This document shows positions 46,752 to 55,483 of a stretch of DNA of 64,000 nt, piece after piece. Below the pieces are notes generated by a model. It was not told the origin of the DNA, made no database searches, and saw nothing but the letters and a program-made list of their open reading frames with translations. Numbering within the stretch: the first letter of the stretch is position 1; each line of letters opens with the position of its first letter. A program made the translations under genes and the position numbers. Source of the DNA: Salinibacterium amurskyense (GTDB taxonomy: Bacteria > Actinomycetota > Actinomycetes > Actinomycetales > Microbacteriaceae); contig NZ_PGFH01000001.1 of assembly GCF_002797685.1 (NCBI RefSeq), positions 744,001 to 808,000 of the forward strand, in the 5' to 3' direction.

Positions 46752-47239
46752 GCTGGCAATTACGCCGCGCCACGATCAAAGACCTCGACGCCATCATGGC
46801 GATCGAGGCGAGCGAGTTCGCCAACGACGCCTGGTCGAGCGACATGATGCGGGGCGAGCTCGGCGACAACCACGGCTACTACCTTGTGGCGACAACGCTT
46901 GAGGAGCCCGGCGTGGTGCAGGCCTATGCCGGCTTGCGTGCGCCGTACCGCTCGGGGCAGGCAGACATCCAAACGATTGCGGTTGCTCCGGATGCTCGCC
47001 GCCACGGAATCGGTCGTGCATTGATGCACGCGCTCATGGTCGAGGCTCGCGATCGCGGTGCCAGCGAACTGTTTCTCGAAGTGCGTGACGATAATCCTTC
47101 GGCGCAAAAACTCTACGACTCGCTCGGATTCGAGCGCATCGCTGTGCGCCCCAACTATTACCAACCGGATGGGGTTGACGCCATCGTGATGCAACTGACG
47201 ATTCCCGAGCCCAAGCTTGCTCCGGCGGTCGGCCAGTGA
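46748..47239 (+). CDS. rimI: Ribosomal protein S18-alanine N-acetyltransferase
   Basis: The 163-aa GNAT-family protein has the acetyl-CoA loop [19 protein letters not shown] and the C-terminal [20 protein letters not shown] with [12 protein letters not shown]. Position between tsaB and tsaD is standard for rimI. It overlaps both neighbours by 4 nt. Confidence 0.93.
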   Translation: MSWQLRRATIKDLDAIMAIEASEFANDAWSSDMMRGELGDNHGYYLVATTLEEPGVVQAYAGLRAPYRSGQADIQTIAVAPDARRHGIGRALMHALMVEARDRGASELFLEVRDDNPSAQKLYDSLGFERIAVRPNYYQPDGVDAIVMQLTIPEPKLAPAVGQ

Positions 47240-48396
47240 GCGCGTCGACGGCGGCCGCGGCATCCGCGGCGACCGCGGTGCCGACCTCGGCGGCAGCGAG
47301 CGAAGCGGCCGCGGCATCCGCGCTGTCGGGTGTTGCGCCCCACAACACAACCGATCCTCTCGTTCTCGGAATCGAGACGAGCTGCGACGAAACCGGCATC
47401 GGCATCGTTCGTGGCAACCACTTGCTGGCGAATGTCATTTCGTCATCGATGGAGGAGCACGCGCGCTACGGGGGAGTGGTTCCCGAGGTTGCGGCCCGCG
47501 CGCACCTCGAAGCGATCCAACCGGCGCTGGAGCAGGCGCTCGCCGAAGCCGGAGTCGACCTGGCAGATCTCGACGCGATCGCCGTCACAAGCGGGCCAGG
47601 ACTTGCCGGCGCCCTGATGGTCGGTGTCGCTGCGGCGAAGGCACTGTCTGTGGCGACGGGAAAGCCGCTTTACGCGGTCAATCACCTTGTTGGTCACGTC
47701 GGTGCTGATGTTCTTCGGGACGACGGAACCGAGATCGACCTCCCTACCATCGCCCTACTCGTGTCGGGCGGGCACACCTCGCTACTGCACGTGCGAGATT
47801 TGGTTTCGGATGTCGAGCTGCTGGGCGAGACGATTGACGACGCCGCAGGCGAAGCCTTCGATAAGGTCGCGCGCTTGCTCGGGTTGCCGTATCCGGGTGG
47901 CCCGCACATCGACCGCATTGCCGCAACGGGCGATCCCCAAGCGATCCGTTTTCCTCGCGGCTTGAGCCGGCCGAAGGATCTCGAGCGACACCGCTACGAT
48001 TTCTCGTTCTCAGGGCTGAAGACCGCGGTGGCCCGCTGGGTCGAACGCGAGCAGGATGCAGAAACGGACTACTCGAAGGCGGATGTTGCCGCCAGCTTCC
48101 GCGAGGCGGTGGTCGACATTCTTCTTACCAAGGCTGTCGCAGCCTGCGTTGATCGCGACGTTCCTCGTTTGCTCCTCGGTGGCGGAGTCGTTGCGAATGC
48201 TCGGGTGCGCGAGCTCGCTGCCGAGCGTTGCGCCGCTGCGGGCATCGAGTTGCGCATCCCTCCGCTGTCGCTCTGCACCGACAACGGAGCGATGATCGCG
48301 GCACTGGGCGCCCAATTGGTCATGGCGGGTAAAAATCCCTCAACTCTGGGCTTTAGCGCTGATTCCACGCTGCCGGTGACCCAAATTCAGGCGTAA
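47236..48396 (+). CDS. tsaD: tRNA N6-adenosine threonylcarbamoyltransferase TsaD
   Basis: The 386-aa enzyme carries out the last step of t6A synthesis. It has [14 protein letters not shown], the iron-binding [37 protein letters not shown] and [13 protein letters not shown]. About 40 Ala/Ser/Thr-rich residues precede the usual start. The GTG overlap with the rimI stop supports the long form, though a shorter start cannot be excluded. Confidence 0.95.
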   Translation: MSASTAAAASAATAVPTSAAASEAAAASALSGVAPHNTTDPLVLGIETSCDETGIGIVRGNHLLANVISSSMEEHARYGGVVPEVAARAHLEAIQPALEQALAEAGVDLADLDAIAVTSGPGLAGALMVGVAAAKALSVATGKPLYAVNHLVGHVGADVLRDDGTEIDLPTIALLVSGGHTSLLHVRDLVSDVELLGETIDDAAGEAFDKVARLLGLPYPGGPHIDRIAATGDPQAIRFPRGLSRPKDLERHRYDFSFSGLKTAVARWVEREQDAETDYSKADVAASFREAVVDILLTKAVAACVDRDVPRLLLGGGVVANARVRELAAERCAAAGIELRIPPLSLCTDNGAMIAALGAQLVMAGKNPSTLGFSADSTLPVTQIQA

Positions 48397-48424
48397 CGCC
48401 GCCGTAAACTCTGAGCAACCTGCG

Positions 48425-48453
48425 TTGACAGGCTTCTTTCAGGCTGAGAATAT
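48425..48453 (+). promoter_or_regulatory. Probable promoter of the small DUF4190-type gene
   Basis: TTGACA (48425-48430), a consensus -35, is followed after 17 bp by GAATAT (48448-48453), overlapping a TATAGG. It lies 29 nt after the tsaD stop and about 45 nt before the next start. Confidence 0.55.
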
Positions 48454-48496
48454 AGGTGCGCCGCAATCGGCCCCATTATCTAAGGAGCACTTCGCT

Positions 48497-48778
48497 ATGT
48501 CCGAACCCACCCCTTACGCTGCAGCACCTGCAGGCGCACCGGCTGCTAAGTGGAATGTTCTCTCGATCATCTCGCTGGTTACTTCCATCATCGGCTTGAG
48601 CCTCGTCGGCATCATCACTGGTCACATCGGCCTCAGCCAGATCAAGAAGACCGGTGAGCAGGGCAACGTTCTCGCCATCATCGGCCTCATCCTTGGTTAC
48701 CTGGGCTTCGTCATCGGCCTCATCGTCGCGATCACCATCATCGGTGCTGCAACGATCGGCGGCGTTAGCTCCTACTAA
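48497..48778 (+). CDS. Small DUF4190-type membrane protein
   Basis: The 93-aa protein has a short Pro/Ala-rich cytosolic N-terminus (TPYAAAPAGAPAAKWNVLSI) and two predicted transmembrane helices (about residues 20-45 and 60-88) separated by the loop GHIGLSQIKKTGEQGN, the DUF4190 hallmark. Function is unknown; such proteins are common in Actinobacteria. AAGGAGCACTTCGCT precedes the ATG. A similar C-terminal domain occurs in the next gene, so the two may be paralogues. Confidence 0.85.
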   Translation: MSEPTPYAAAPAGAPAAKWNVLSIISLVTSIIGLSLVGIITGHIGLSQIKKTGEQGNVLAIIGLILGYLGFVIGLIVAITIIGAATIGGVSSY

Positions 48779-48791
48779 CACGTGAAGTAAC

Positions 48792-48830
48792 AAAAGAGGC
48801 TCGCACGGTTGTGCGGGCCTCTTTTGTTTG
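48792..48830 (+). terminator. Terminator after the small membrane protein gene
   Basis: AAAAGAGGCTCGCAC (48792-48806) pairs with GTGCGGGCCTCTTTT around GGTT, followed by GTTTG. It is a strong intrinsic terminator. Confidence 0.9.
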
Positions 48831-48854
48831 AGCCGCGCTTGCTAAAGTGTGCGC

Positions 48855-49847
48855 ATGGCTACCAATAACTCAGACGGCTCCATCCCGCCGATCGCTTCGC
48901 CCGGCGGATCCTCCACGTCAGACGCTCCGCTGGCAAAGGCGACCCCTTCGGCCAAGAAGCCCGCCGCCAAGAAGTCGCCCGCTGCGAAGAAGCCGGCTGC
49001 GAAGGCTGCTCCTTCCGCGAGTGCCGCGAAGTCGACCGCAGCAAAGCCCGCAGCGACGGGCGCTCCTTCCAAGACCGCAGCAGCGAAGACACCCGCTGCC
49101 AAGTCGACAGCAGCTAAGCCTGCAGCAGCGAAGCCGGCGACGACAAAGGCCGCAACCACAAAATCCACAACGACGAAGGCGGCTGCCACGAAAGCGGCTG
49201 CCGCTAAAACGTCGGCTGCGAAGACGGCTGCCGCTAAGGCTGCTGCTGCCAACGACACGAGCGCAGCGGCTCCCACCGCCGTTCCCGCTGAGACCGCGGA
49301 TGCTGCGACGACTCCGGCAGACGCTCCGGCCGCGCCGAGTGCGGCGACGAGCATTCCTCCTGTGCCCCCGGCACCGTCCGTTCCGCCCGCGACTGCACCT
49401 TCTGCCGATAACACCGCTGCCGAAGACGCGACAGCAGCGCCGGTTGCTCCCGAAGCAGCGCCAGCCGCAGCACCTTCCAACCCCTACGCTTCGACCAACG
49501 GAACTCCCGTTCCCGGCTATGCGAGCGGCCCTACTCCCGGCCAGGCGGCGTACAGTCCCGTGCCGGCAGGCCCGCCCAAGGGTTTGTCGATCGCTTCGAT
49601 GGCAACGGGTATTTCGAGCGTCGTTCTCACGTTCATGGCGCTCGGCTTCTTGCCCGGTATCGCTGCAGTTGTCTTGGGTCACATGGCGCAGAAGAAGCAG
49701 CCCTACGCTCGTCCGCTCTGGCTCACCGGCCTCATCACCGGCTACATTGCCACCGCGCTTGGCTTGCTCACGATCGTTGGCTGGATCGTATTCTTCATCT
49801 TCTTGGCGAACGCTAGCTACGATGCGCCGTACTACGGGGGCTACTAA
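48855..49847 (+). CDS. DUF4190-type membrane protein with long histone-like Lys/Ala domain
   Basis: The product is about 330 aa. Residues 28-135 are built of Ala, Lys, Pro, Thr and Ser in short repeats (KKPAAKKSPAAKKPAAKAA, TKAATTKSTTTKAAATKAA), like histone H1 tails. Residues 135-235 are Pro/Ala-rich and uncharged to acidic. The C-terminus has two predicted membrane helices around the loop GHMAQKKQPYARPLW, as in DUF4190 proteins, ending [12 protein letters not shown] at 48849 is an alternative start. The basic domain would face the cytoplasm if the helices form a hairpin. Binding to DNA or RNA is inference. Confidence 0.85.
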   Translation: MATNNSDGSIPPIASPGGSSTSDAPLAKATPSAKKPAAKKSPAAKKPAAKAAPSASAAKSTAAKPAATGAPSKTAAAKTPAAKSTAAKPAAAKPATTKAATTKSTTTKAAATKAAAAKTSAAKTAAAKAAAANDTSAAAPTAVPAETADAATTPADAPAAPSAATSIPPVPPAPSVPPATAPSADNTAAEDATAAPVAPEAAPAAAPSNPYASTNGTPVPGYASGPTPGQAAYSPVPAGPPKGLSIASMATGISSVVLTFMALGFLPGIAAVVLGHMAQKKQPYARPLWLTGLITGYIATALGLLTIVGWIVFFIFLANASYDAPYYGGY

Positions 49848-51049
49848 GCAGTAGCTGCTGAGGTCTCAGCAAACGTCGTGCGCTGTGCGAGCAGCGCGCG
49901 ACGTTTGCCGCCCACCCGCGTAAGAATAAGCGTGGCGCTGTTCTCGCCCTTGAGTGAGAGAGACGTTCTGAAAGTCGCGGGGTCGATATCGACTCCGCGC
50001 TTTTTGATTTCTAGGGTCCCGATTTTGCGGCTAGCCAGTTCCTTTTTGAGCGAGCGCTTGTCGAGAGCGAAGTCGGCCACAATCTCAAAGCACGTGGCGA
50101 ACGGGGTCGCGACTGCGGCATCCGCACTGAAATAGGCGATCGATGTGTCGAGCATGCGAGCGTTCAACTGACGAGCCAGATCACCGATGAGTCGCGCCCG
50201 GATGACAGAGCCGTCGGGTTCATAAAGATACTGTCCGAGTTCTCCCGCGGCTTCGTCTTCGCTGTCGGCAGCTGCCGTGAGCTCGGCGGTGCCGTGATCG
50301 CCGATTACGAGGGCGGCACGGCGGATGCCGGGGCGGGCTACCGTTCCGAACCAGAGTCCGAGCTCAACGACTTCGCGCCCGACCGATACCCACTGGGCTT
50401 CAGCATTGTCGGGGATGAGGTCGCGGTCGATGCCCGGACCGAGTTTGATGCCGGTGGGGTAGCGCTCAGCGAGGCCGAAGGCGAAGTCGAGCGAGGGGGT
50501 CCAGTCGGCGGGGTTGGTGAGGCGCACGCGGGCGTCGCGGCGAGCGGGGTCGAGGTAGATGCCGTCGATGCCGGCCAGATCGGCAGATTCGGCGTCGCCG
50601 TGCACGACTTGGGCGTTGTGCCACGGCGCGAGGTTGAACGCTGCAATGGCGGCGGTCGTCTCGTCGCGTTCGACGGCGGTGACGTTGAGGTCAAGGGCGG
50701 CGATGGCGAGCGCATCCGCTCCGATGCCGCAGCCGAGGTCGGCTACCCACTTCACTCCGGCCTTCGAGAAGCGGCCGGCGTGCTGGGCGGCGACGGAGAG
50801 TCGAGTTGCCTGTTCGAGCCCGGCCTCGGTGAAGAGCATCCGCTCGGCGAAGGGGCCGAACTTGCTCGCGGCTTTTGCGCGCAGTTTCGACTGGCTGAGA
50901 ACAGCGGCGACGAGGCCGGGGCTGTGGCCGGCCTTGCGCAGCTCGGCGATGGTGCGCACGATCTCGTCGCTCGAATGCCAGGCTGGCAGCGAGTCCAAGA
51001 GGCGAAGCCCTTCGGTTGAAAGTAGCTCGCGCAATTCGCTCTGATTCAT
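49844..51049 (-). CDS. Class I SAM-dependent methyltransferase with THUMP-like domain
   Basis: The 401-aa protein has a methyltransferase fold in the middle ([19 protein letters not shown] for SAM binding, [14 protein letters not shown]) and a C-terminal THUMP-like region ([20 protein letters not shown]). It is a widespread actinobacterial family whose substrate is unknown; RNA methylation is plausible. It overlaps the convergent membrane protein gene by 4 nt at the 3' ends. Confidence 0.85.
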   Translation of the reverse strand: MNQSELRELLSTEGLRLLDSLPAWHSSDEIVRTIAELRKAGHSPGLVAAVLSQSKLRAKAASKFGPFAERMLFTEAGLEQATRLSVAAQHAGRFSKAGVKWVADLGCGIGADALAIAALDLNVTAVERDETTAAIAAFNLAPWHNAQVVHGDAESADLAGIDGIYLDPARRDARVRLTNPADWTPSLDFAFGLAERYPTGIKLGPGIDRDLIPDNAEAQWVSVGREVVELGLWFGTVARPGIRRAALVIGDHGTAELTAAADSEDEAAGELGQYLYEPDGSVIRARLIGDLARQLNARMLDTSIAYFSADAAVATPFATCFEIVADFALDKRSLKKELASRKIGTLEIKKRGVDIDPATFRTSLSLKGENSATLILTRVGGKRRALLAQRTTFAETSAATA

Positions 51050-51073
51050 TCTCTAACCGTATCCGCATCCGAA

Positions 51074-51100
51074 TTGGCACTCACGTTGATCGAGTGCCAA
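51074..51100. promoter_or_regulatory. CIRCE element, HrcA operator
   Basis: TTGGCACTC (51074-51082) and GAGTGCCAA (51092-51100) form a perfect 9-bp inverted repeat with a 9-bp spacer. This matches CIRCE except for G/C in place of A/T at the third base. HrcA binding here would block the overlapping groES -35 region at normal temperature. Confidence 0.92.
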
Positions 51101-51114
51101 CCAAGCCGTATAGT
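51086..51114 (+). promoter_or_regulatory. groES promoter
   Basis: TTGATC (51086-51091) and TATAGT (51109-51114) with 17-bp spacing. The -35 hexamer falls in the spacer of the CIRCE element, so repressor and polymerase compete directly. Confidence 0.75.
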
Positions 51115-51118
51115 TGAT

Positions 51119-51145
51119 CTGGCACTCCTACAGGGAGTGTGCCAG
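51119..51145. promoter_or_regulatory. Second, degenerate CIRCE-like dyad in the groES leader
   Basis: CTGGCACTCC and GGAG-TG-TGCCAG repeat the CIRCE half-sites with two extra bases on the right arm and a shorter spacer. It would lie at the 5' end of the transcript and could act as a second HrcA site or an mRNA stem. Confidence 0.5.
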
Positions 51146-51172
51146 CCCAAGCACTTTAGAAAGAGGTCAAAC

Positions 51173-51469
51173 GTGTCGGTGTCCATTAAGCCGCTCGAGG
51201 ATCGCATTGTTATCAAGCAGGTTGACGCAGAACAGACCACCGCGTCTGGGCTCGTTATTCCTGACACTGCGAAAGAGAAGCCCCAGGAGGGCGAAGTAGT
51301 CGCCGTAGGTCCCGGTCGCATCGATGACAACGGAAACCGCGTGCCGCTCGACATCGCAGTCGGTGACAAGGTCATCTACTCCAAGTACGGCGGAACCGAG
51401 GTGAAGTACGGCGGAGAAGACCTTCTCGTACTCTCGGCTCGCGACGTTCTCGCAGTAGTCGTTCGCTAA
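51173..51469 (+). CDS. groES: Co-chaperonin GroES
   Basis: The 98-aa protein begins (GTG) [15 protein letters not shown], has the mobile loop region [19 protein letters not shown] and ends [14 protein letters not shown]. It caps the GroEL folding chamber. AAAGAGGTC precedes the GTG at 51173. groEL is not adjacent: a terminator and rarD follow. Confidence 0.98.
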   Translation: MSVSIKPLEDRIVIKQVDAEQTTASGLVIPDTAKEKPQEGEVVAVGPGRIDDNGNRVPLDIAVGDKVIYSKYGGTEVKYGGEDLLVLSARDVLAVVVR

Positions 51470-51511
51470 CGCGATACTCATTTCTCGTCCGCCGTTTACG
51501 GCAGGACAGTT

Positions 51512-51545
51512 CGAAAGCCCAGGGCCTCGGCTCTGGGCTTTCGTC
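51512..51545 (+). terminator. Terminator of groES
   Basis: CGAAAGCCCAG (51512-51522) pairs with CTGGGCTTTCG (51533-51543), extended inward by a GGC/GCT step. It closes groES as a single-gene unit. Confidence 0.85.
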
Positions 51546-51626
51546 GTATCCGGAGGCGTCGGGCGGCACGGCTCGTCAGCATTGCGGATGGCGCTGAGCG
51601 TTCGTCGTCAGCCCTAGGATTTAGAA

Positions 51627-52571
51627 GTGACTTCTCCTTCGCCCGCCACCGACCGTGTTTCTCCGAGCGGTCTGGGCTTTGCTGTCTCCGCGTATGTGCT
51701 GTGGGGCGCAATGCCGATCGTGTTCTTCTCCCTCAAGGAGTCGGGCGCGATTGAAATTGTGGCCTGGCGAATCGTGCTCTCGCTGGTGTTCTGCGCAATC
51801 TTGCTGGTGTTCACTCGCGGTTACCGTCGGGTTCTCGCCATCATCCGCGATCGTAAGACGTTCTGGACGCTCGGCTTGGGTGGCGCCTTCGTCGTTGTCA
51901 ACTGGCTGATCTATGTGTACGCAAGCCTCAACGGTCACATTGTCGAGGCGTCACTGGGGTACTTCACGAACCCGATCGTCACGGTACTGCTTGGTGTCGT
52001 CATCCTGCGCGAACGCTTGCGTCCGCTGCAGTGGGTGGCGCTCGGCATCAGTGCGCTCGCAGTGCTGGTGCTATCGATTGGCTACGGCAGCTTCCCGTGG
52101 ATTGCCCTCGGCCTCGCGTTCAGCTTCGGTTTCTACGGTCTCGTCAAGAAGAACGTCGGCCCTAAAGCGGATGCCATCGGCGGCTTGGCCGTCGAGACGG
52201 CATTCCTTGCGCCCATCGCGGTTGTTGTTCTGCTCGTGCTCTCGGCCGATGGGCAACTCGCTGCGGGCACCGCGGGAGCCGGCCACCTAACGTTGACGCT
52301 CTTTTTGGGTGCCATTACCGCGATCCCGCTGATTCTGTTCGCCGCCGCTGCTCGGCGACTGCCACTTACCTACATGGGGTTGGCCCAGTACTTGGCGCCG
52401 ATTCTGCAGTTGATCGTCGCTGTCTTTATCTTTCATGAGGCCATGCCGCCCGAGCGTTGGTTGGGCTTTGCCATCGTGTGGCTGGCGCTGGCAATTCTCA
52501 CGTTCGATCTCTTCCGTCACTCTTCGCGTACGCGGCTTGGTTCTGCCGCGGAGGCTCCTGGCGCCCCGTAG
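51627..52571 (+). CDS. rarD: EamA-family transporter, RarD
   Basis: The 314-aa membrane protein has about ten hydrophobic helices in two EamA repeats. The RarD pattern GLGFAVSAYVLWGAMPIVFF, VNWLIYVYASLNGHIVEASLGY (split across two helices) and ALGYFTNP-like SLGYFTNPIVTVLLGV are clear. RarD was named for a chloramphenicol-sensitivity phenotype; its real substrate is not known. Start is GTG at 51627. Confidence 0.93.
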   Translation: MTSPSPATDRVSPSGLGFAVSAYVLWGAMPIVFFSLKESGAIEIVAWRIVLSLVFCAILLVFTRGYRRVLAIIRDRKTFWTLGLGGAFVVVNWLIYVYASLNGHIVEASLGYFTNPIVTVLLGVVILRERLRPLQWVALGISALAVLVLSIGYGSFPWIALGLAFSFGFYGLVKKNVGPKADAIGGLAVETAFLAPIAVVVLLVLSADGQLAAGTAGAGHLTLTLFLGAITAIPLILFAAAARRLPLTYMGLAQYLAPILQLIVAVFIFHEAMPPERWLGFAIVWLALAILTFDLFRHSSRTRLGSAAEAPGAP

Positions 52572-52627
52572 TATTCCTCTGACGGTGTGTGGTCGCCCGA
52601 GACCTGCACACTAAGAAAGGCGAGACA

Positions 52628-53926
52628 ATGGCGAGGATTCAGCCGGCGAGACGTGTCATGGTCGCAGCGCTGGTAGTTGCCGCGCTCACAGCGTGCAGCG
52701 CCCCAGTCCCTCCTGCCGCTCCAACCGCGGCCGCCGATGCGGGGTCGACCCCGTCGGCAACGCCCACTCCCGCGGTGACGCCCACAGGCGATGGCATCCT
52801 GCGCATCGGCACTATCTTTCCGACATCGGGAACTTTCTCGTTCCTCGCGGCGGCCCAGAAAGCCGGGGTGGCCGCGGCAGTAAAAGAGATTAACGCTGCC
52901 GGTGGCGTCAACGATGAGCCTGTCGAAATCGTGGCGGTTGATTCCGGCGAAGCCAAAAAGACCACGCTGGAGTCGAACTTTAAGAAACTTGTCGCAGAAG
53001 ACGTGGATGTCGTTATCGGCCCCTCATCGTCTGCTCTCGCGCAGCGGGCAATTCCTCTCGCGATGGATGCCAAGATTCCCTTGATTTCTCCCGCCGCCAC
53101 GCTCTCGAGCCTCGACGATGTTTTCGACGACGGCTACTTCTTCCGTACGATTCCGGCCTACGATCAGCAGGGTTATGCACTGGCGTATACGCTCGCCGGC
53201 GGCGAGACGGCGCAGAAGATTGCCTTTGTCTATATCGCGGATGAGCAGGGCACTGCGCTGCACGACACTTTCGTTGCGGCGCTCGCCGAATATGACACGG
53301 AACTTGTCGCTGACGAAGTCTTCACGGCATCGACGACCAAGTTCGACCCGATCATTGCCAGTCTGAAAGAGGCTGCACCCGATGTCGTTGTCGTGGGTTC
53401 CACCTACGACTCAGAAAAGGCCACCAAGGCAGCCATCGAGAAGATTGTCGCTGCGGGGTTCACGAGTTCAGAGCTTTGGCTCACCTCGCTCAATACTGGC
53501 GATTATTCTCAAACGTTCAAGAACGGCACGCTTAAAGGAGTGCGCGGAGTGATCGAAGGCCACCAGCCTTCCAAGGCCTTCATCGCCACGCTCAAGTCCA
53601 CCAACTCCAAGCTGACCAGTTACCGCTATGCGGCCGAAGCGTACGACGCCACGATGCTCGCGGTTCTTGCGGCAATTGTCGCTCAGGATGACGCGGGGGA
53701 GGCGATCGCAGGTTCGCTGTACGACGTCTCGAAGAGCGGCGTTAAGTGCCTGAGCTTTGCTGAGTGCCTTGAGGTTCTCAAGACCACCAACGACATTGAC
53801 TACGACGGCGTCTCTGGCCCCGTGAACTTCACGCCTGGTGGCAACGTCGAGCCCGCTTTCTGGGGTTTTTACACGTACGACGGCGAGAATAAGTTCGTCT
53901 ACAAGAGCGGTGCAATCTTCGGCTAA
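52628..53926 (+). CDS. Branched-chain-amino-acid-type ABC substrate-binding lipoprotein 1
   Basis: The 432-aa protein has a lipoprotein signal (VVAALTAC), a Pro/Ala/Thr-rich linker of about 35 residues, and a LivK-type type I binding fold (LRIGTIFPTSGTFSFLAAAQ, DVVIGPSSSALAQRAIPLAM, YRYAAEAYDATMLAVLAAI). Near the C-terminus it has Cys-x5-Cys (CLSFAEC, codons at 53747 and 53765), probably a disulfide. The start is ATG at 52628 after AAAGGCGAGACA. It is the first of three paralogues that face the livHMGF operon. Confidence 0.92.
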   Translation: MARIQPARRVMVAALVVAALTACSAPVPPAAPTAAADAGSTPSATPTPAVTPTGDGILRIGTIFPTSGTFSFLAAAQKAGVAAAVKEINAAGGVNDEPVEIVAVDSGEAKKTTLESNFKKLVAEDVDVVIGPSSSALAQRAIPLAMDAKIPLISPAATLSSLDDVFDDGYFFRTIPAYDQQGYALAYTLAGGETAQKIAFVYIADEQGTALHDTFVAALAEYDTELVADEVFTASTTKFDPIIASLKEAAPDVVVVGSTYDSEKATKAAIEKIVAAGFTSSELWLTSLNTGDYSQTFKNGTLKGVRGVIEGHQPSKAFIATLKSTNSKLTSYRYAAEAYDATMLAVLAAIVAQDDAGEAIAGSLYDVSKSGVKCLSFAECLEVLKTTNDIDYDGVSGPVNFTPGGNVEPAFWGFYTYDGENKFVYKSGAIFG

Positions 53927-54056
53927 TTCGAGTGCCGCCCGGATTGGGGTCACTCTTTTGGCTGCGGATTAGCTCTTCGGAGTTCGCTTTTTCAGGATTG
54001 GCCATTACCGTAACTATGCCGCTCTCTGTGTTGAGCGGTAGATAGGAGCGACTGTG

Positions 54057-55313
54057 ATGACTTCCCTTCCCGTTGGAATTCCCGTGTCGCGCCGAGCCCG
54101 TCGTGGGTTCGCGACAGTTGCCGGCGTGCTCGCCGCCGTTCTCGTCATGAGCGGATGCTCGGTTGAAGAACCCGTTGAAGAGCGCCCTGCGCCCAAAGAT
54201 TTGACCCTCACGATTGGTGCCCTCGTGCCCGAGTCGGGAGCCCTCGAGAAGTTCGGCCCGGCGGTGTCGGCAGCGATCGCGTTGGCTGCTCAAGACGTCA
54301 ACGATGCCAACGCAAACCTCACTGTCAACGTGGAAACGCGTGACTCCGGAGACTCCAGTGACTCGACGGCAGAGGAAGCAGCAACGGAGCTGCTCGCTGC
54401 CCGCGCCACGGTGATCATTGGTGGTCTGTCGAATGGAATCTCTAAGAAAGTGATCGACACGATCACCGAGGCGGGAGTCGTCGAGATTTCCCCGGCCAAC
54501 GATTCGCCCGACTTCTCGAACTATGACGACAACCAGCTGTACTGGCGCACGTCCCCGTCCTGTGCTCTGGAGGGTTCTGCCCTGGGTGCCGAGATGGCCG
54601 ACCGCGTTGATGGGTCAATCGCCATCCTCTCTGAAGATGCACTCTGCGGCCCGCTTCTTCCCCGTGCAGTGAGCGAAACGTTCCTCCGCGGCGGTGGCGA
54701 GGTTATCTACCAAGAGAGCATCGACGAGAAAGCAACCGATCTCAACGACAAGATTGCCGCGGCCGTCGAAGCGAAGCCGGATGCCGTAGCCATTGTCGGG
54801 TCGAAGCAGGCGGAGAAGATTGCCAAGGCTTTCATCGCCGCCGGATACTCGGGCGACCAACTGTTCTTCACCGGGCTCTCGCTCGGCAAGCGCGGCTCAG
54901 GGTTTGCGGCCGACAGCCTCACGGGCTCCATCGTGACGCATCCGGGTCTCGATATAGAAACTATTTCGGACTTCACCGACCGGCTTTTGGAGATCAACCC
55001 GAGCCTCAAGGACTTTAGCTACGCCGCCGAGAGCTATGACGCGGTCATCCTCGCCAGTCTTGCTGCCTTGGCGTCCCAAAAGATCTCTGGCGAGGGCATC
55101 GCAAGCAAAATGCAAGAGGTCTCGGGTGGCAGTGGTGATGGTGAGGTTGCTCTCAACTTTGCGGATGCCGCGAAGATTGTGCTCGATGGCCGCACCGTAG
55201 ATTACGACGGTGTTTCGGGGCCAATAACCCTCAGTGACAATGGTGACCCTCAGGGCGCCATCATTGGGATTTACCAGTACGGTAGCGACAACGTGTACAC
55301 CCGTATTGGCTAA
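54057..55313 (+). CDS. Branched-chain-amino-acid-type ABC substrate-binding lipoprotein 2
   Basis: The 418-aa paralogue of its neighbours has lipobox VMSGC and a LivK-type fold (LTIGALVPESGALEKFGPAV, IIGGLSNGISKKVIDTITEA, FSYAAESYDAVILASLAAL). It lacks the C-terminal Cys-x5-Cys of the other two (FADAA replaces FADCA) and instead has Cys169 (TSPSCALEG) and Cys197 (DALCGPL) in the central part. GTG at 54054 is an alternative start; AGGAG suits the ATG at 54057. Confidence 0.92.
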   Translation: MTSLPVGIPVSRRARRGFATVAGVLAAVLVMSGCSVEEPVEERPAPKDLTLTIGALVPESGALEKFGPAVSAAIALAAQDVNDANANLTVNVETRDSGDSSDSTAEEAATELLAARATVIIGGLSNGISKKVIDTITEAGVVEISPANDSPDFSNYDDNQLYWRTSPSCALEGSALGAEMADRVDGSIAILSEDALCGPLLPRAVSETFLRGGGEVIYQESIDEKATDLNDKIAAAVEAKPDAVAIVGSKQAEKIAKAFIAAGYSGDQLFFTGLSLGKRGSGFAADSLTGSIVTHPGLDIETISDFTDRLLEINPSLKDFSYAAESYDAVILASLAALASQKISGEGIASKMQEVSGGSGDGEVALNFADAAKIVLDGRTVDYDGVSGPITLSDNGDPQGAIIGIYQYGSDNVYTRIG

Positions 55314-55340
55314 GTAAGACCTGCGTTTTCGAAAAGTCTA

Positions 55341-55357
55341 CGAATGGTAACGATTCG
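55341..55357. promoter_or_regulatory. Inverted repeat upstream of the third binding-protein gene
   Basis: CGAAT (55341-55345) and ATTCG (55353-55357) flank GGTAACG. It lies just upstream of a possible promoter (TTACAA at 55365, 16 bp, TATTGT at 55387) and of two direct copies of CAGACGT (55381-55387 and 55394-55400). It may be a control region for amino-acid response. Confidence 0.35.
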
Positions 55358-55483
55358 AACAGTGTTACAAGGCTGTAGTACAGACGTATTGTGCAGACGT
55401 CACGGGTGGGCATAGCTTGACTGTGTGGTGACAACGCAGTGCCACATTTGATTCCTGAACACATTCGAAACGCAAGGAGCAAC

